A stretch of 17,965 nucleotides of DNA from positions 1 through 17,965 of the forward strand of contig CALMOL010000534.1 in NCBI GenBank assembly GCA_937871685.1. Reading direction: 5' to 3'. Under the pieces are notes generated by a model. It was not told the DNA's origin, did no database searches, and worked only from the letters and a program-made list of their open reading frames with translations. Positions within the stretch are counted from its first letter, which is position 1, and the number at the start of each line of letters is the position of its first letter. Shown here one piece after another: positions 1-7,623 of the stretch. The DNA comes from an uncultured Verrucomicrobiota bacterium. GTDB lineage: Bacteria > Verrucomicrobiota > Verrucomicrobiia > Chthoniobacterales > SZAS-18. The position numbers and the translations under genes were made by a program.

Positions 1-545
1 GTCTGCGGCCACGACGCGCCGCCGAGCGCGAGCACCACGGCCGGCGCGCGGAACTCCCCTCCGTCCGGGCCGCGCGCGAGCCATCCGCCCGCGGGATTGT
101 GCTCCAGCGCTGCCAACCGCCATCCAAAGGCCCACGCGACGCCAAGCGCGTCGAGCCGGGCGCGCCACGCGCGGAGCAACTGCGCCGCCTGCTGCCCGCG
201 CGGAAACACGCGGCCCGAGGTGCCGACGTAGGTCTCGACGCCAAGCGACGCCGCCCACGCGCGCAGCTCCGCCGGACCGAAGTCGGCGAGCAAGTCCTGC
301 CACCGCGCCGCATCCGCGCCGCCGTAGCGCGCGGGAAAATTCTCCACCGGCTCGCCGTGCGTGAGATTCAGCCCGCCGCGCCCCGCGACGAGGAACTTCC
401 GCCCTGCCGAGGGCATCTGGTCGCACACCCGCACGCGCCGCCCTGTGGACGCCAGCACCTCCGCCGCGCGCAGCCCGGCCGGTCCGGCGCCGATGACCAG
501 GGCATCGAGGCGCGACACGTCCGCGGGCGAAGAAGGCGTGGCCAC
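1..545 (-). CDS. TIGR03862/HI0933-like flavoprotein (partial, C-terminus off the left edge)
   Basis: About 181 residues are visible, starting at a GTG (543-545). An in-frame TAG two codons upstream, which is the stop of the preceding gene, leaves no earlier start. Residues 16-25 form a dinucleotide-binding loop (LVIGAGPAGL). Residues 48-63 carry GRKFLVAGRGGLNLTH, the signature of HI0933/BaiN-like flavoproteins and specifically the TIGR03862 branch. The visible part ends in LALGGASWPQT, also typical of that family, where it lies in the FAD-binding region. The family binds FAD and probably acts as a cytosolic NAD(P)H-dependent oxidoreductase, but the substrate of this branch is unknown to me. 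The start lies 3 bases after the stop of the nucleotidyltransferase-like gene, so the two are probably co-transcribed and translationally coupled. No Shine-Dalgarno is visible. Confidence 0.85.
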   Translation of the reverse strand, partial: MATPSSPADVSRLDALVIGAGPAGLRAAEVLASTGRRVRVCDQMPSAGRKFLVAGRGGLNLTHGEPVENFPARYGGADAARWQDLLADFGPAELRAWAASLGVETYVGTSGRVFPRGQQAAQLLRAWRARLDALGVAWAFGWRLAALEHNPAGGWLARGPDGGEFRAPAVVLALGGASWPQ

Positions 546-548
546 GCG

Positions 549-1433
549 CTAGGCTGAGACGAGATAAGCGGCCGCCTTTTCCCGGACCCGGCGCGTGGTC
601 TCCAGGCCTTCGCGGAGGTCAGCAAGATCGGCTGCCAGCTTGGCGAGGATGCGCGCCGGCACCGCGGGAAGCGCGTCGGCCAACTGCCGCTCGAAATGTG
701 GCCAGCGCTTGAGCACGACGTTCCGCACCGACTCTGCCGGGTGCTCGCGCATGGCCGCCAGCGGCAGCACGGCGCGGGGATCGCTCGCGCCCGCGGCGAC
801 AAGGGCCAAGCCGTCGCCATGAAACCACCAGTTCATGAGGCGGTTGGCGGCCTTGACAAGATTGGTCGCGACCAACTGGTTGGCGGCATCGCCGGCGGCG
901 TCCGCCAGCATGCGGGTCACGATCAGGCTCATCATGCGGAAATGCCGGACATCCTGACGGCGGCCGTTCGCGCGCACCTGCTCGATCCCGACTGAGTTGG
1001 CACCCTTCGCCTCCATCAAAAGGAACGGGTTGATGACCGGGATGACCCCTTCGCCGACTTTCAGCTTGGTAGCCGTGGCGCGAACCTCGTCACTTTTTGC
1101 ACCGTTGATTTGCCCCAGGACTTCCACCTTGGCATCAGGATCAAACGGCAGGGCGATGCTGCCGAGGCAAAGGCCGCGCATCCCGCCCTTGGTGGGGGTT
1201 TTTCGCCAGGTCAGGCGGAGACGCGACGCGAGCGCCATCCCATCCTCGACTCCGCCGAGCAAGTCGGCGTCCTTGCTTACAAAAGGGAGATACTGCTCCA
1301 ACTCGGCGATGCGCGAGCAATACGCCTCCGCGTAGGCGTTGACAGCGTGCCCGCCTACGAGCACAAGGGCCGACTGCCCTTTTTCCAAGGCACGAATTAC
1401 CTGGGCATAGTTGGAAAGGTCAAAGAAGCGCAC
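549..1433 (-). CDS. nucleotidyltransferase-fold protein, possible toxin-antitoxin or AbiEii-like component
   Basis: 294 residues from a GTG start (1431-1433). Near the N-terminus LVLVGGHAV (residues 23-31) followed by SKDADLLG (53-60) resembles the GG...DxD core of MNT/AbiEii-type nucleotidyltransferases, with Asp55 and Asp57 as candidate metal ligands. The rest is mixed alpha/beta, with a conserved-looking INPFLLMEAKGAN segment (residues about 134-146) and a helical, charged C-terminus. The start overlaps the end of the upstream 70-residue gene by 14 bases, and the stop is 3 bases before the flavoprotein start. Proteins of this fold occur as toxins or antitoxins that nucleotidylate or adenylylate targets, and also as stand-alone enzymes, so the role is inferred from fold and pairing only. 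I do not recognise a named family for the full length. Confidence 0.7.
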   Translation of the reverse strand: MRFFDLSNYAQVIRALEKGQSALVLVGGHAVNAYAEAYCSRIAELEQYLPFVSKDADLLGGVEDGMALASRLRLTWRKTPTKGGMRGLCLGSIALPFDPDAKVEVLGQINGAKSDEVRATATKLKVGEGVIPVINPFLLMEAKGANSVGIEQVRANGRRQDVRHFRMMSLIVTRMLADAAGDAANQLVATNLVKAANRLMNWWFHGDGLALVAAGASDPRAVLPLAAMREHPAESVRNVVLKRWPHFERQLADALPAVPARILAKLAADLADLREGLETTRRVREKAAAYLVSA

Positions 1434-1632
1434 AGGATTCCCAAAGGTTGAGAACTTCCACCTTTGTCCCCGGCGGGATCAGCCACGAGTTCTCGCGCTG
1501 CACTTCCTCGGGCGTGCGCCGGCCGTTGGCGATGTCGTCCCAGTCGCGCTGGCGCAGGGCCGAGTGCCACGCGGCCGACGTCTCCTCGTCGAGGAATGGG
1601 TCGGGAAATTGCTCGGACGGCGAGGCATTCAT
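1420..1632 (-). CDS. small acidic protein paired with the nucleotidyltransferase-like gene
   Basis: 70 residues from ATG (1630-1632). The composition is acidic and tryptophan-rich (three W). The central segment RTPEEVQRENSWLIPPGT (residues about 39-56) is the most distinctive part. There is no membrane segment and no obvious DNA-binding motif. The last 14 bases overlap the GTG start of the nucleotidyltransferase-like gene in another frame, an arrangement typical of coupled small-antitoxin/large-toxin pairs. It begins 49 bases after the stop of the FAD/Fe-S oxidoreductase, so read-through from that gene is possible. The function is unknown; an antitoxin or accessory role is an inference from size, order and overlap. 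Confidence 0.6.
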   Translation of the reverse strand: MNASPSEQFPDPFLDEETSAAWHSALRQRDWDDIANGRRTPEEVQRENSWLIPPGTKVEVLNLWESCALL

Positions 1633-1681
1633 GGCGCGGCAGGCTACCGCGCCGCCGCGGCGGCGTCCAGATGGACGGCGG

Positions 1682-4630
1682 TCACGCGCCCTGGCCGGCG
1701 CACAGGACTTCCGCGAGGTGCAGCGGGCGGGCGGCGGGGAGGTTTTGCCAGATTTGCTCGCGGCAGGAGAAGCCGTCCACGCACAGCAGGTCGTCGGGTG
1801 CAGCCGCGCGGGCGGCCGGCAGCAGCACGCGCTCGCCGAGCTGCTGCGAGATCTCGTATTTCTCCTCCTCGAAGCCGAAGGGGCCGGCCATGCCGCAGCA
1901 GCCGGAGTCGAGCGATTTCAACTCGGCGCCGGTCTTCTTCAGCAGCGTTTCCTGGTCGGCGAACTTCAACACGCTCTTGTGGTGGCAATGGCCGTGCAAG
2001 ACCACGCGGCGGCCCTTGAGCGACGGCGGCTCCCAGCCTTCGCGCACGAGGAATTCCGAGAGCGTGAAGGTCTGCTTCCGCAGCCGGTGGCCGATGCCGT
2101 GGTGCGGCATGAGATTGCGCAGCTCGTCGCGGAAGACCGACGCGCAGCTCGGCTCCAGCATCACCACGCTCCGGCCGGCGTTGACGTGGCCTTCCAGCGC
2201 CGTGAGCACGCGACCGAGATACTTCTTCGCGGCATCGAGCAGGCCGAAGTCGTAGAGCGGCCGGCCGCAGCAGAGGTGTCCGCCGAGCTGCGGCACATGG
2301 ACGTTCCACCCGGCCTCGGTCAGCAGTTCCCACGCGGCGCGCGAGGTGGAGGGGCGGAAATAGTTGTTCCAGGTGTCGGCGAAGAGCACCACGTCGCCGC
2401 GCGATCCGGCCGCCGGCTGGGATTGACCGCGCAACCATTGCGCGAAGGTTTGCTCCGCGAACTTCGGCAGGTGCCGCTGATGCGCGACGCCGAGCACCTT
2501 CTTCGCGAGGCCGCCGAGCGGCGACGCGTTCACCGTGTTGATTAGGCGAGGCGCGAACGACGCGAGCCGCGACCACTTGTCCATGTAGCCGAATGCGTAG
2601 TGCTGGAGCGGTCGCACGCGCCCTTCCCAATGATGCGAGAGGAACTCGCTCTTGTAGGTGGCGATGTCCACGTTCACCGGGCACTCGCCCTTGCACGCCT
2701 TGCACGAGAGGCACAGGTCGAGCGACTCCTTCACGCGCTCATCCTGCCAGCCGCGGTCGAGGAACTCGCCCTGGAGCATCTCCCACAAGACGTGCGCGCG
2801 ACCGCGGGTGGAATGGAGCTCCTCGCGCGTGGCCTGGAACGACGGGCACATCACGCCGCCGTCGGTCTTGCGGCACGCGCCCACGCCCACGCCGCGCTGC
2901 GTGGCCTTCTCGAAGGAGCCCTGGTCGTCGGGGAACTTGAAGTGCGTGGCGACCTGCCGCGGGTTGTAGTCCGCGCCGAGCTTGAGGTGGGCCTCGGGCG
3001 GATACGCGTCCACGATCTTCCCGGGGTTGAGCTTGCCGTCCGGGTCCCACAGCGTCTTGAAGCGGCGGAAAGCGTCCACCAGTTCCGGGCCGAACATCTT
3101 CGCATAAAGATGCGCGCGCCCGTGGCCGTCGCCGTGCTCGCCGGAGATCGCGCCGCCGTAGCGCACCACGAGGTCGGCCGCCTCTTCCAGGAATTCGCGG
3201 TATTTCCCGATGCCGGCCGTGGACTCCAGGTCGAAGGTCACGCGCTGGTGCACGCAGCCCTCGCCGAAGTGGCCGTAATACCACGCCTTGTAGCCGTATT
3301 TCTCCAGCAGCTTTCGGTAGTCGCGCAGGTAGGGGCCAAGCACGCGCGGATGGACCGCCGCGTCCTCCCAGCCCTCGTGCGTGATGGAATGCTCGCCGGG
3401 GATCACCGTGGTGGAGCCGTTGCCGGCCTCGCGCACCTTCCACACGCGGCGCACCTCGCCGGGATCGCGCACCACCTTGATGTGCGGTTGCTCGGGCTGC
3501 GCGCGAATCCACGCCACGAACTCGTCGGCGAGGGCGTCGGCCGCCGGGCGCGTGTCCCCGCCGAACTCCACCAACAGGTAGCCGCGGCCGGGCGGCAAGA
3601 GCGCGATGTTCTCGGGCTGCAACCCTTTCTGCTTCATCACGTCGAGCACGCCGCCCTCGAAGCCCTCCAGGCCGATGGGATTGAACTTCAGGATGTCCGG
3701 CACGGCGTCGGCGGCGACATAGACGTCCGCGTAGCCGAGGCACACGAGCGACTTGAACTGCGGCGAAGGCACGAGGCGCAGCGTCGCCTCCAGGATGATC
3801 GCGCAGGTGCCCTCGGTGCCCACGAGCGCGCGCGCCACGTTGAACTCGGTCTCGGGCAGCAATTCGTCGAAATTGTAGCCCGACACGCGCCGCGGGATCT
3901 TCGCGTAGCGCTGCCGCACCAGCTCGCCGAACTCGTCGCGCAGTCGGAGCAGGCCGGCATAGACCTCCCCGCGCCGGCCGCCGCCGCGGACGATCTCCGC
4001 CAGCTCGCCGGCCGGCGTGCGGCCGACCTCCAGGATGGTGCCGTCGTAGAGCAGCACGCGCATCGACTCGACGTTTTCCTGCACCTTGCCGGCCATGAGC
4101 CCGTGAACGCCGGACGAGTTGTTGCCGATCATGCCGCCGAGCGTGCAGCGGTTGTGCGTGGACGGGTCGGGCGCAAAGGTGAGGCGATGCTTCTCGGCGG
4201 CGTTGCGAAGGGTGTCGAGCACGATGCCCGGCTGCACGCGCGCGAAGCGTTTCTCCGGGTCGAGTTCGAGGATCGCGTGGAGATGCTTGGAGAAGTCGAG
4301 CACCACGGCCGCGTTGCACCCCTGCCCGGCGAGCGAGGTGCCGCCGCCGCGCGCGAGGATCGGCGCGCCATGCTTTCGGCACACGGCCACGGTCGCGATC
4401 ACATCCGCTTCGTCGCGCGGCACCACGAGGCCGATGGGGATCTGCCGGTAGTTGGACGCGTCCATGCCGTAGAGCGCGCGGGAAAGGCGATCAAACCTCA
4501 CCTCGCCGCGCACCGCCGCGCGCAAGTCCTCCTCCAGCGCCTGCGCCGCCGCGAAGGAATCTGGTGGCACGCCATGCGAGGAGGGCGCGATCTGCGGGGC
4601 CCGCGGCGGAGGAACGGCGACGTCGTGCAT
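1682..4630 (-). CDS. FAD-binding and (Fe-S)-binding oxidoreductase, D-lactate/glycolate dehydrogenase type
   Basis: 982 residues from ATG at 4630; a TTG five codons upstream (4645) is the only nearby alternative. This is the fused GlcD-GlcF architecture. The FAD-binding PCMH domain has ARGGGTSLAGQG (residues 93-104) and GGMIGNNSSG (165-174). The FAD-oxidase C-terminal domain has ISGEHGDGHGR (495-505). A ferredoxin-like region follows, with C586, C595 and C640-x2-C643-x2-C646-x3-C650-P. The tail is a CCG domain (C787/788, C829, C882, C911/912). The family oxidises a 2-hydroxy acid such as D-lactate or glycolate and passes electrons through the Fe-S clusters to the membrane quinone pool. Where relatives have a cysteine in an RCxGVGxC motif, this protein has Gly580. 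The specific substrate cannot be read from sequence. It is divergent from the antitoxin gene, and no clear promoter is seen. Confidence 0.9.
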   Translation of the reverse strand: MHDVAVPPPRAPQIAPSSHGVPPDSFAAAQALEEDLRAAVRGEVRFDRLSRALYGMDASNYRQIPIGLVVPRDEADVIATVAVCRKHGAPILARGGGTSLAGQGCNAAVVLDFSKHLHAILELDPEKRFARVQPGIVLDTLRNAAEKHRLTFAPDPSTHNRCTLGGMIGNNSSGVHGLMAGKVQENVESMRVLLYDGTILEVGRTPAGELAEIVRGGGRRGEVYAGLLRLRDEFGELVRQRYAKIPRRVSGYNFDELLPETEFNVARALVGTEGTCAIILEATLRLVPSPQFKSLVCLGYADVYVAADAVPDILKFNPIGLEGFEGGVLDVMKQKGLQPENIALLPPGRGYLLVEFGGDTRPAADALADEFVAWIRAQPEQPHIKVVRDPGEVRRVWKVREAGNGSTTVIPGEHSITHEGWEDAAVHPRVLGPYLRDYRKLLEKYGYKAWYYGHFGEGCVHQRVTFDLESTAGIGKYREFLEEAADLVVRYGGAISGEHGDGHGRAHLYAKMFGPELVDAFRRFKTLWDPDGKLNPGKIVDAYPPEAHLKLGADYNPRQVATHFKFPDDQGSFEKATQRGVGVGACRKTDGGVMCPSFQATREELHSTRGRAHVLWEMLQGEFLDRGWQDERVKESLDLCLSCKACKGECPVNVDIATYKSEFLSHHWEGRVRPLQHYAFGYMDKWSRLASFAPRLINTVNASPLGGLAKKVLGVAHQRHLPKFAEQTFAQWLRGQSQPAAGSRGDVVLFADTWNNYFRPSTSRAAWELLTEAGWNVHVPQLGGHLCCGRPLYDFGLLDAAKKYLGRVLTALEGHVNAGRSVVMLEPSCASVFRDELRNLMPHHGIGHRLRKQTFTLSEFLVREGWEPPSLKGRRVVLHGHCHHKSVLKFADQETLLKKTGAELKSLDSGCCGMAGPFGFEEEKYEISQQLGERVLLPAARAAAPDDLLCVDGFSCREQIWQNLPAARPLHLAEVLCAGQGA

Positions 4631-4717
4631 GGGAATCGAATGCAATCGGGCCGCACAGCATAGGAGGCAAGGGGCGCGTTGGTCTTGACGAAAAGAGAGT
4701 CGGCTTCAGCGTTGTGG

Positions 4718-5047
4718 ATGAAACCGTCTTATCCTCCACTCGCGCAGGAAAAGATCTGCTTGGTCGAGGAAACCGAGGCGCTTCGGCTTTTGGTGGATAA
4801 GGCGCGGGCTGGAACCGATGTCGTGATCGCCCGCCACGGGCGTCCAATGGCCCGCCTTTCGCCGATCGCGCTGGCCGGCCCACAGGGCGCGGCCGCAGAG
4901 ACCACGCCGGACCCATGGGATATGATCCGCGACGCCGGCAAGGATCTGTCGGAAGAGTTTTTCGAGGCGATGGAAAAACGTGAAAGACGTTTGCCGGTGG
5001 AGCGTCTCCCGCTTGATCCGTCAGAAGACAATCAACGCGCGGTGTGA
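4718..5047 (+). CDS. Phd/YefM/VapB-type antitoxin
   Basis: 109 residues from ATG at 4718. A TTG at 4679 would add 13 residues but gives a poorer N-terminus for this family. The segment KARAGTDVVIARHGRPMARL is the hallmark of Phd/YefM-fold antitoxins, which bind their own operator through this N-terminal half and wrap the toxin with the C-terminal tail. The tail is long and acidic or charged (PWDMIRDAGKDLSEEFFEAM), a plausible toxin-neutralising segment. The stop overlaps the toxin GTG start by 4 bases (GTGA). The operon is expected to be autorepressed by the antitoxin-toxin complex, but I see no obvious operator palindrome in the short upstream gap. Confidence 0.88.
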   Translation: MKPSYPPLAQEKICLVEETEALRLLVDKARAGTDVVIARHGRPMARLSPIALAGPQGAAAETTPDPWDMIRDAGKDLSEEFFEAMEKRERRLPVERLPLDPSEDNQRAV

Positions 5048-5481
5048 CCTATCTGCTCGACACCGACATCGCGGTGTTCTTGCTGCGTGGTCGCCGCGCT
5101 GGCCAACACGCCGAAGTCGCCGAGCGCATCGCTCGCCGCGGCCGGGCCGCAACCACGGGCGGACATCGTGTTGCCTTGTCGGCGATCACGATGGCCGAAT
5201 TAGAGTTTGGAGCGCGCCGAAGCCGCGACTACGCGATGGAAAGCACGGTGATCCAGCGCGGCCTGAAATTATTCGTCCTGCTCGACTTCCCGGTGACCGA
5301 TGGCCCGGAGCACTGCGGGCGCATCCGCCACGAGTTGGAAGCCGCCGGCACCAGAATTGGCGAAGCCGACCTTTTCATCGCCGCCCACGCGCTGGCGCTC
5401 GGGGCCGTGATGGTCACGAACAACTGGCGGGAATTCTCTCGGGTGAAAGGTTTGACCTGCGAAAACTGGAGCGAAGCCTGA
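5044..5481 (+). CDS. vapC: VapC-type PIN-domain ribonuclease toxin
   Basis: 145 residues starting at GTG 5044, inside the antitoxin stop. The PIN-domain signature is complete: LLDTDI with Asp6 (and Asp8), ITMAELEFG with Glu52, GEADLFIAAHAL with Asp109, and VTNNWREF near 124-131 with Asn127 at the fourth acidic or polar position. VapC toxins are Mg-dependent endoribonucleases that cut tRNA or rRNA when released from the antitoxin. The segment at residues 31-42 (RRGRAATTGGHR) is somewhat longer than in compact VapCs. The gene converges with speD: its TGA (5479-5481) directly abuts the speD stop on the other strand, with no space for a terminator. Confidence 0.92.
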   Translation: MTYLLDTDIAVFLLRGRRAGQHAEVAERIARRGRAATTGGHRVALSAITMAELEFGARRSRDYAMESTVIQRGLKLFVLLDFPVTDGPEHCGRIRHELEAAGTRIGEADLFIAAHALALGAVMVTNNWREFSRVKGLTCENWSEA

Positions 5482-5823
5482 TCATCCCCGCTCCACCGTG
5501 CGGCACTCGGTGCGCTGGGCGCCGAGCGCGGCGGCGACCATTCGGCCAACGGCATCGTGATCGAGGGTGGGGCCGCAGGTGAACAGATCAGCCGCCGCGA
5601 AGGCGCGCTCGGGCCACGTGTGCACGGTGAGGTGCGACTCGGTGATGACCACCACGCCGCTCACGCCGTGCGGCGAGAACTGATGGAACGCGTCCGTCAC
5701 CACCGTGCCGCCGCCGGCGCGGATCGCGCCGAGCAGGGCCTCGCGCACCACGGCGCGGTCGGCGAGCTTCGCCGGATCGCATTCATGCAGGTCGAAGAGG
5801 GAATGGTGGCCGAGCGCGGGCAT
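5482..5823 (-). CDS. speD: S-adenosylmethionine decarboxylase proenzyme (SpeD, prokaryotic class 1B)
   Basis: 113 residues from ATG 5823. The self-cleaving pyruvoyl enzyme converts AdoMet to decarboxylated AdoMet, the aminopropyl donor for spermidine synthesis. The core motif HGVSGVVVITESHLTVHTWPE is present. Counting from the ATG, the cleavage-site residue is Ser63, with His68 and Cys83 (FTCG), the same numbers as the well-studied Thermotoga enzyme. This supports both the start codon and an active proenzyme. It is the last gene of the polyamine/DUF350/DUF4178 cluster and starts 15 bases after the stop of the flavin oxidoreductase, so it is probably co-transcribed with it. No Shine-Dalgarno is visible. 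Confidence 0.96.
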   Translation of the reverse strand: MPALGHHSLFDLHECDPAKLADRAVVREALLGAIRAGGGTVVTDAFHQFSPHGVSGVVVITESHLTVHTWPERAFAAADLFTCGPTLDHDAVGRMVAAALGAQRTECRTVERG

Positions 5824-5838
5824 CGGAGGACAACGGGG

Positions 5839-7452
5839 TCAGACGGCCGCCATTTGCGCTGCCACGGCCTCCGCCGCAAGCACGCCGCGCGTGTAAGCCT
5901 CCTCAAAGATGGAGATGCCGCTCAGGTCGGAATGCGCGAAGTGGATCGTCCCCAGCGGCTCCGCCCATTGCTCGCGCGAGCCGCCCCACGTCCAGCCGGG
6001 CGCGGGGCGGGTCATGCCGTGACCCCACACGCGCACGTCGGCGCGCTGCACGGAGCGGTCGATGTCCGGGTGCGCGCGGCGCAGGTCGGCGAGCGCCAGC
6101 TCGCACCAATCGGCGTGCGTCCGTTCCATCGCACGCACGCGCTCGGGGCCGAGCGGCCCATCGCACAGCGGCTGATACCACGTGAGCACCGTCGGCGCGT
6201 CGGCGCCCGGCCGGTCGAGGCGCTGGTGGGTGGCGACCACGTAGCCCAGCGAGCGGGAATCGTAGAGCACGTTGTCCCACGCGAGGGCGAAGCCCTGCCC
6301 GGCCGGCCGGCGGTCGAGCGTGAGATTCACCACCACCCACGGCGCCGGATCTGGCGGCGGCGCGAGGCGACGCTCGCGCAGCGCGGGGACGACCCGGCGC
6401 GTGACGTGGAGCGGCGTGCACACCACGGCGGCGCGCGCCTCCCAGCGGACGGGCCTTTCGAGGCGGAAGTCCCACGCGTCCACGATCACGCTCCCGCCCC
6501 CGGGCTTGGCCTCGACGCGCCACGCAAGACAGGCGGAATGCACGCGATCCTCCAATCCCTCGCGCAAGCGGCGCGTCAGAAAGCCGTTGCCCTCGGGCCA
6601 GGTGAGCACGGCGTCGGTCTCGGCGTTGGCGGCGATGCCGTTGCGCGCGGCGTAGTAATGCAGCGCGCCCCAGGCGGAGACTTGGTCGAGCGTGGCGCCG
6701 AAGTCATCGCGGCACGCGTAATCCACGAACCAGCGCAGCCGCGGCGAGCGCCAGCCGCGGGCGTCGAGCCACTCCCCCATCGTGATTTTGTCCAGAGCGA
6801 GCCACTCCGGATCGCGCGAGGATCGATCCACCGGGATGGCAAAGGCACGTCGGCCGTCCGCGCCACGGGCATCGCGCAGGCGGCGCGTCTCGCGCTGGAA
6901 GGCAGCCAGCTCGCGGAGTTCCACGTCGCTCGCGCCGAGCTTGGGCGAGAGGCCCTCCTGCCAGCGGCCGAGCATCCACAGGCGCTCGGGCGGATCCATC
7001 ACGAGGGCGCGCTCGTCGTAGATCGGCCGGCCGGCGCCGTCGCGGCCGGTGATGAGCCCCAGTTCCTCGTAGAGCGCGATGACCTCCCCGGCCTCCTCCG
7101 CGGGCAGCGTGACGTAGTGCGCGCCCCACGGGTAGGCCGACACGGCGTTCGCCGAAAACGCAGAGTTCCCGCCGGCCTCATCCTCCAGTTCGAGCAGCGC
7201 GATGTTTCTTGTCCCGCCGCGGTCAAGGCGCCGCGCCGCCGCGAGGCCGGCGATGCCGCCGCCGACGACCGCCACGTCGCAGCGCAACGTCTCCGCCGCC
7301 ACGGGGAACCGCCCGCCCTGCCACAGTCGGTGTCCGCGCCGGAACGACGCGCCGGTGATCTCGCCGGGCACCACGCGCGACTTTTCTCGCTCGCACCCGG
7401 CCAGCAGCGCCGCGCCGACCGCGGCATCGAGAAAACGACGGCGGGAGATCAT
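5839..7452 (-). CDS. Tat-exported lipoprotein FAD-dependent oxidoreductase (amine-oxidase-like)
   Basis: 537 residues from ATG 7452; a GTG two codons upstream (7458) is possible. The N-terminus has a twin-arginine motif SRRRFL (residues 3-8), a hydrophobic stretch and a lipobox LLAGC with Cys20, so it should be exported folded and lipid-anchored. Residues about 58-80 form an FAD Rossmann motif (CDVAVVGGGIAGLAAARRL), followed by the ELEDEAGGNS segment that contacts the cofactor in amine-oxidase/phytoene-desaturase-type flavoproteins. The C-terminal motif AHSDLSGISIFEEAYTRGVLAAEAVA closes the FAD site. The substrate is unknown. Its place between speD and a synthase-like gene suggests a polyamine or a polyamine-modified product, but this is inference. 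Stop to speD ATG is 15 bases. Confidence 0.85.
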   Translation of the reverse strand: MISRRRFLDAAVGAALLAGCEREKSRVVPGEITGASFRRGHRLWQGGRFPVAAETLRCDVAVVGGGIAGLAAARRLDRGGTRNIALLELEDEAGGNSAFSANAVSAYPWGAHYVTLPAEEAGEVIALYEELGLITGRDGAGRPIYDERALVMDPPERLWMLGRWQEGLSPKLGASDVELRELAAFQRETRRLRDARGADGRRAFAIPVDRSSRDPEWLALDKITMGEWLDARGWRSPRLRWFVDYACRDDFGATLDQVSAWGALHYYAARNGIAANAETDAVLTWPEGNGFLTRRLREGLEDRVHSACLAWRVEAKPGGGSVIVDAWDFRLERPVRWEARAAVVCTPLHVTRRVVPALRERRLAPPPDPAPWVVVNLTLDRRPAGQGFALAWDNVLYDSRSLGYVVATHQRLDRPGADAPTVLTWYQPLCDGPLGPERVRAMERTHADWCELALADLRRAHPDIDRSVQRADVRVWGHGMTRPAPGWTWGGSREQWAEPLGTIHFAHSDLSGISIFEEAYTRGVLAAEAVAAQMAAV

Positions 7453-7464
7453 GTGCACGACGAA

Positions 7465-7605
7465 AAACTCGAAGCTCGAAGTTCGAAACTCGAAACAAGG
7501 TCCAAAAGGAAAAAGCGACCGAAAGCGGGCAAGACGCGCAGCCGGGAAAGCTTCCGGCGCTTGCCGGCCTTTTCGGCCTTGTTTCGAACTTCGAGCTTCG
7601 AGTTT
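7465..7605. repeat. long inverted repeat between oxidoreductase and synthase genes
   Basis: The left arm 7465-7500 and right arm 7577-7605 are exact reverse complements over 29 bases, except that the left arm carries a 7-base duplication (ctcgaaa, 7489-7495). The unit is built from repeats of the type aaactcgaagctcgaag. The loop side continues as an imperfect stem, with ccgaaagcgggcaag facing cttgccggccttttcgg. In the transcript this would fold into a very stable hairpin just after the synthase stop codon. It has no U-tract, so it is not a classical terminator; an RNA-processing or stabilising element, or a REP/MITE-like repeat, is possible. Confidence 0.9.
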
Positions 7606-7623
7606 CCGCGCTCCGCGCGGCCC

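Noticed and set aside
2600..4663. A 687-residue plus-strand frame across the FAD/Fe-S gene, and a 533-residue frame at 13080-14681 across the kinase
   Set aside because: Both are shadows of confidently identified genes on the minus strand.
4685..4690. ttgacg as a -35 box for the antitoxin operon
   Set aside because: No -10-like hexamer lies 16-18 bases downstream, and the position is too close to the chosen start codon.
7465..7605. CRISPR array or insertion-sequence ends
   Set aside because: The repeats are one inverted pair, not regularly spaced direct repeats, and no transposase is nearby. The same holds for 9151-9350.
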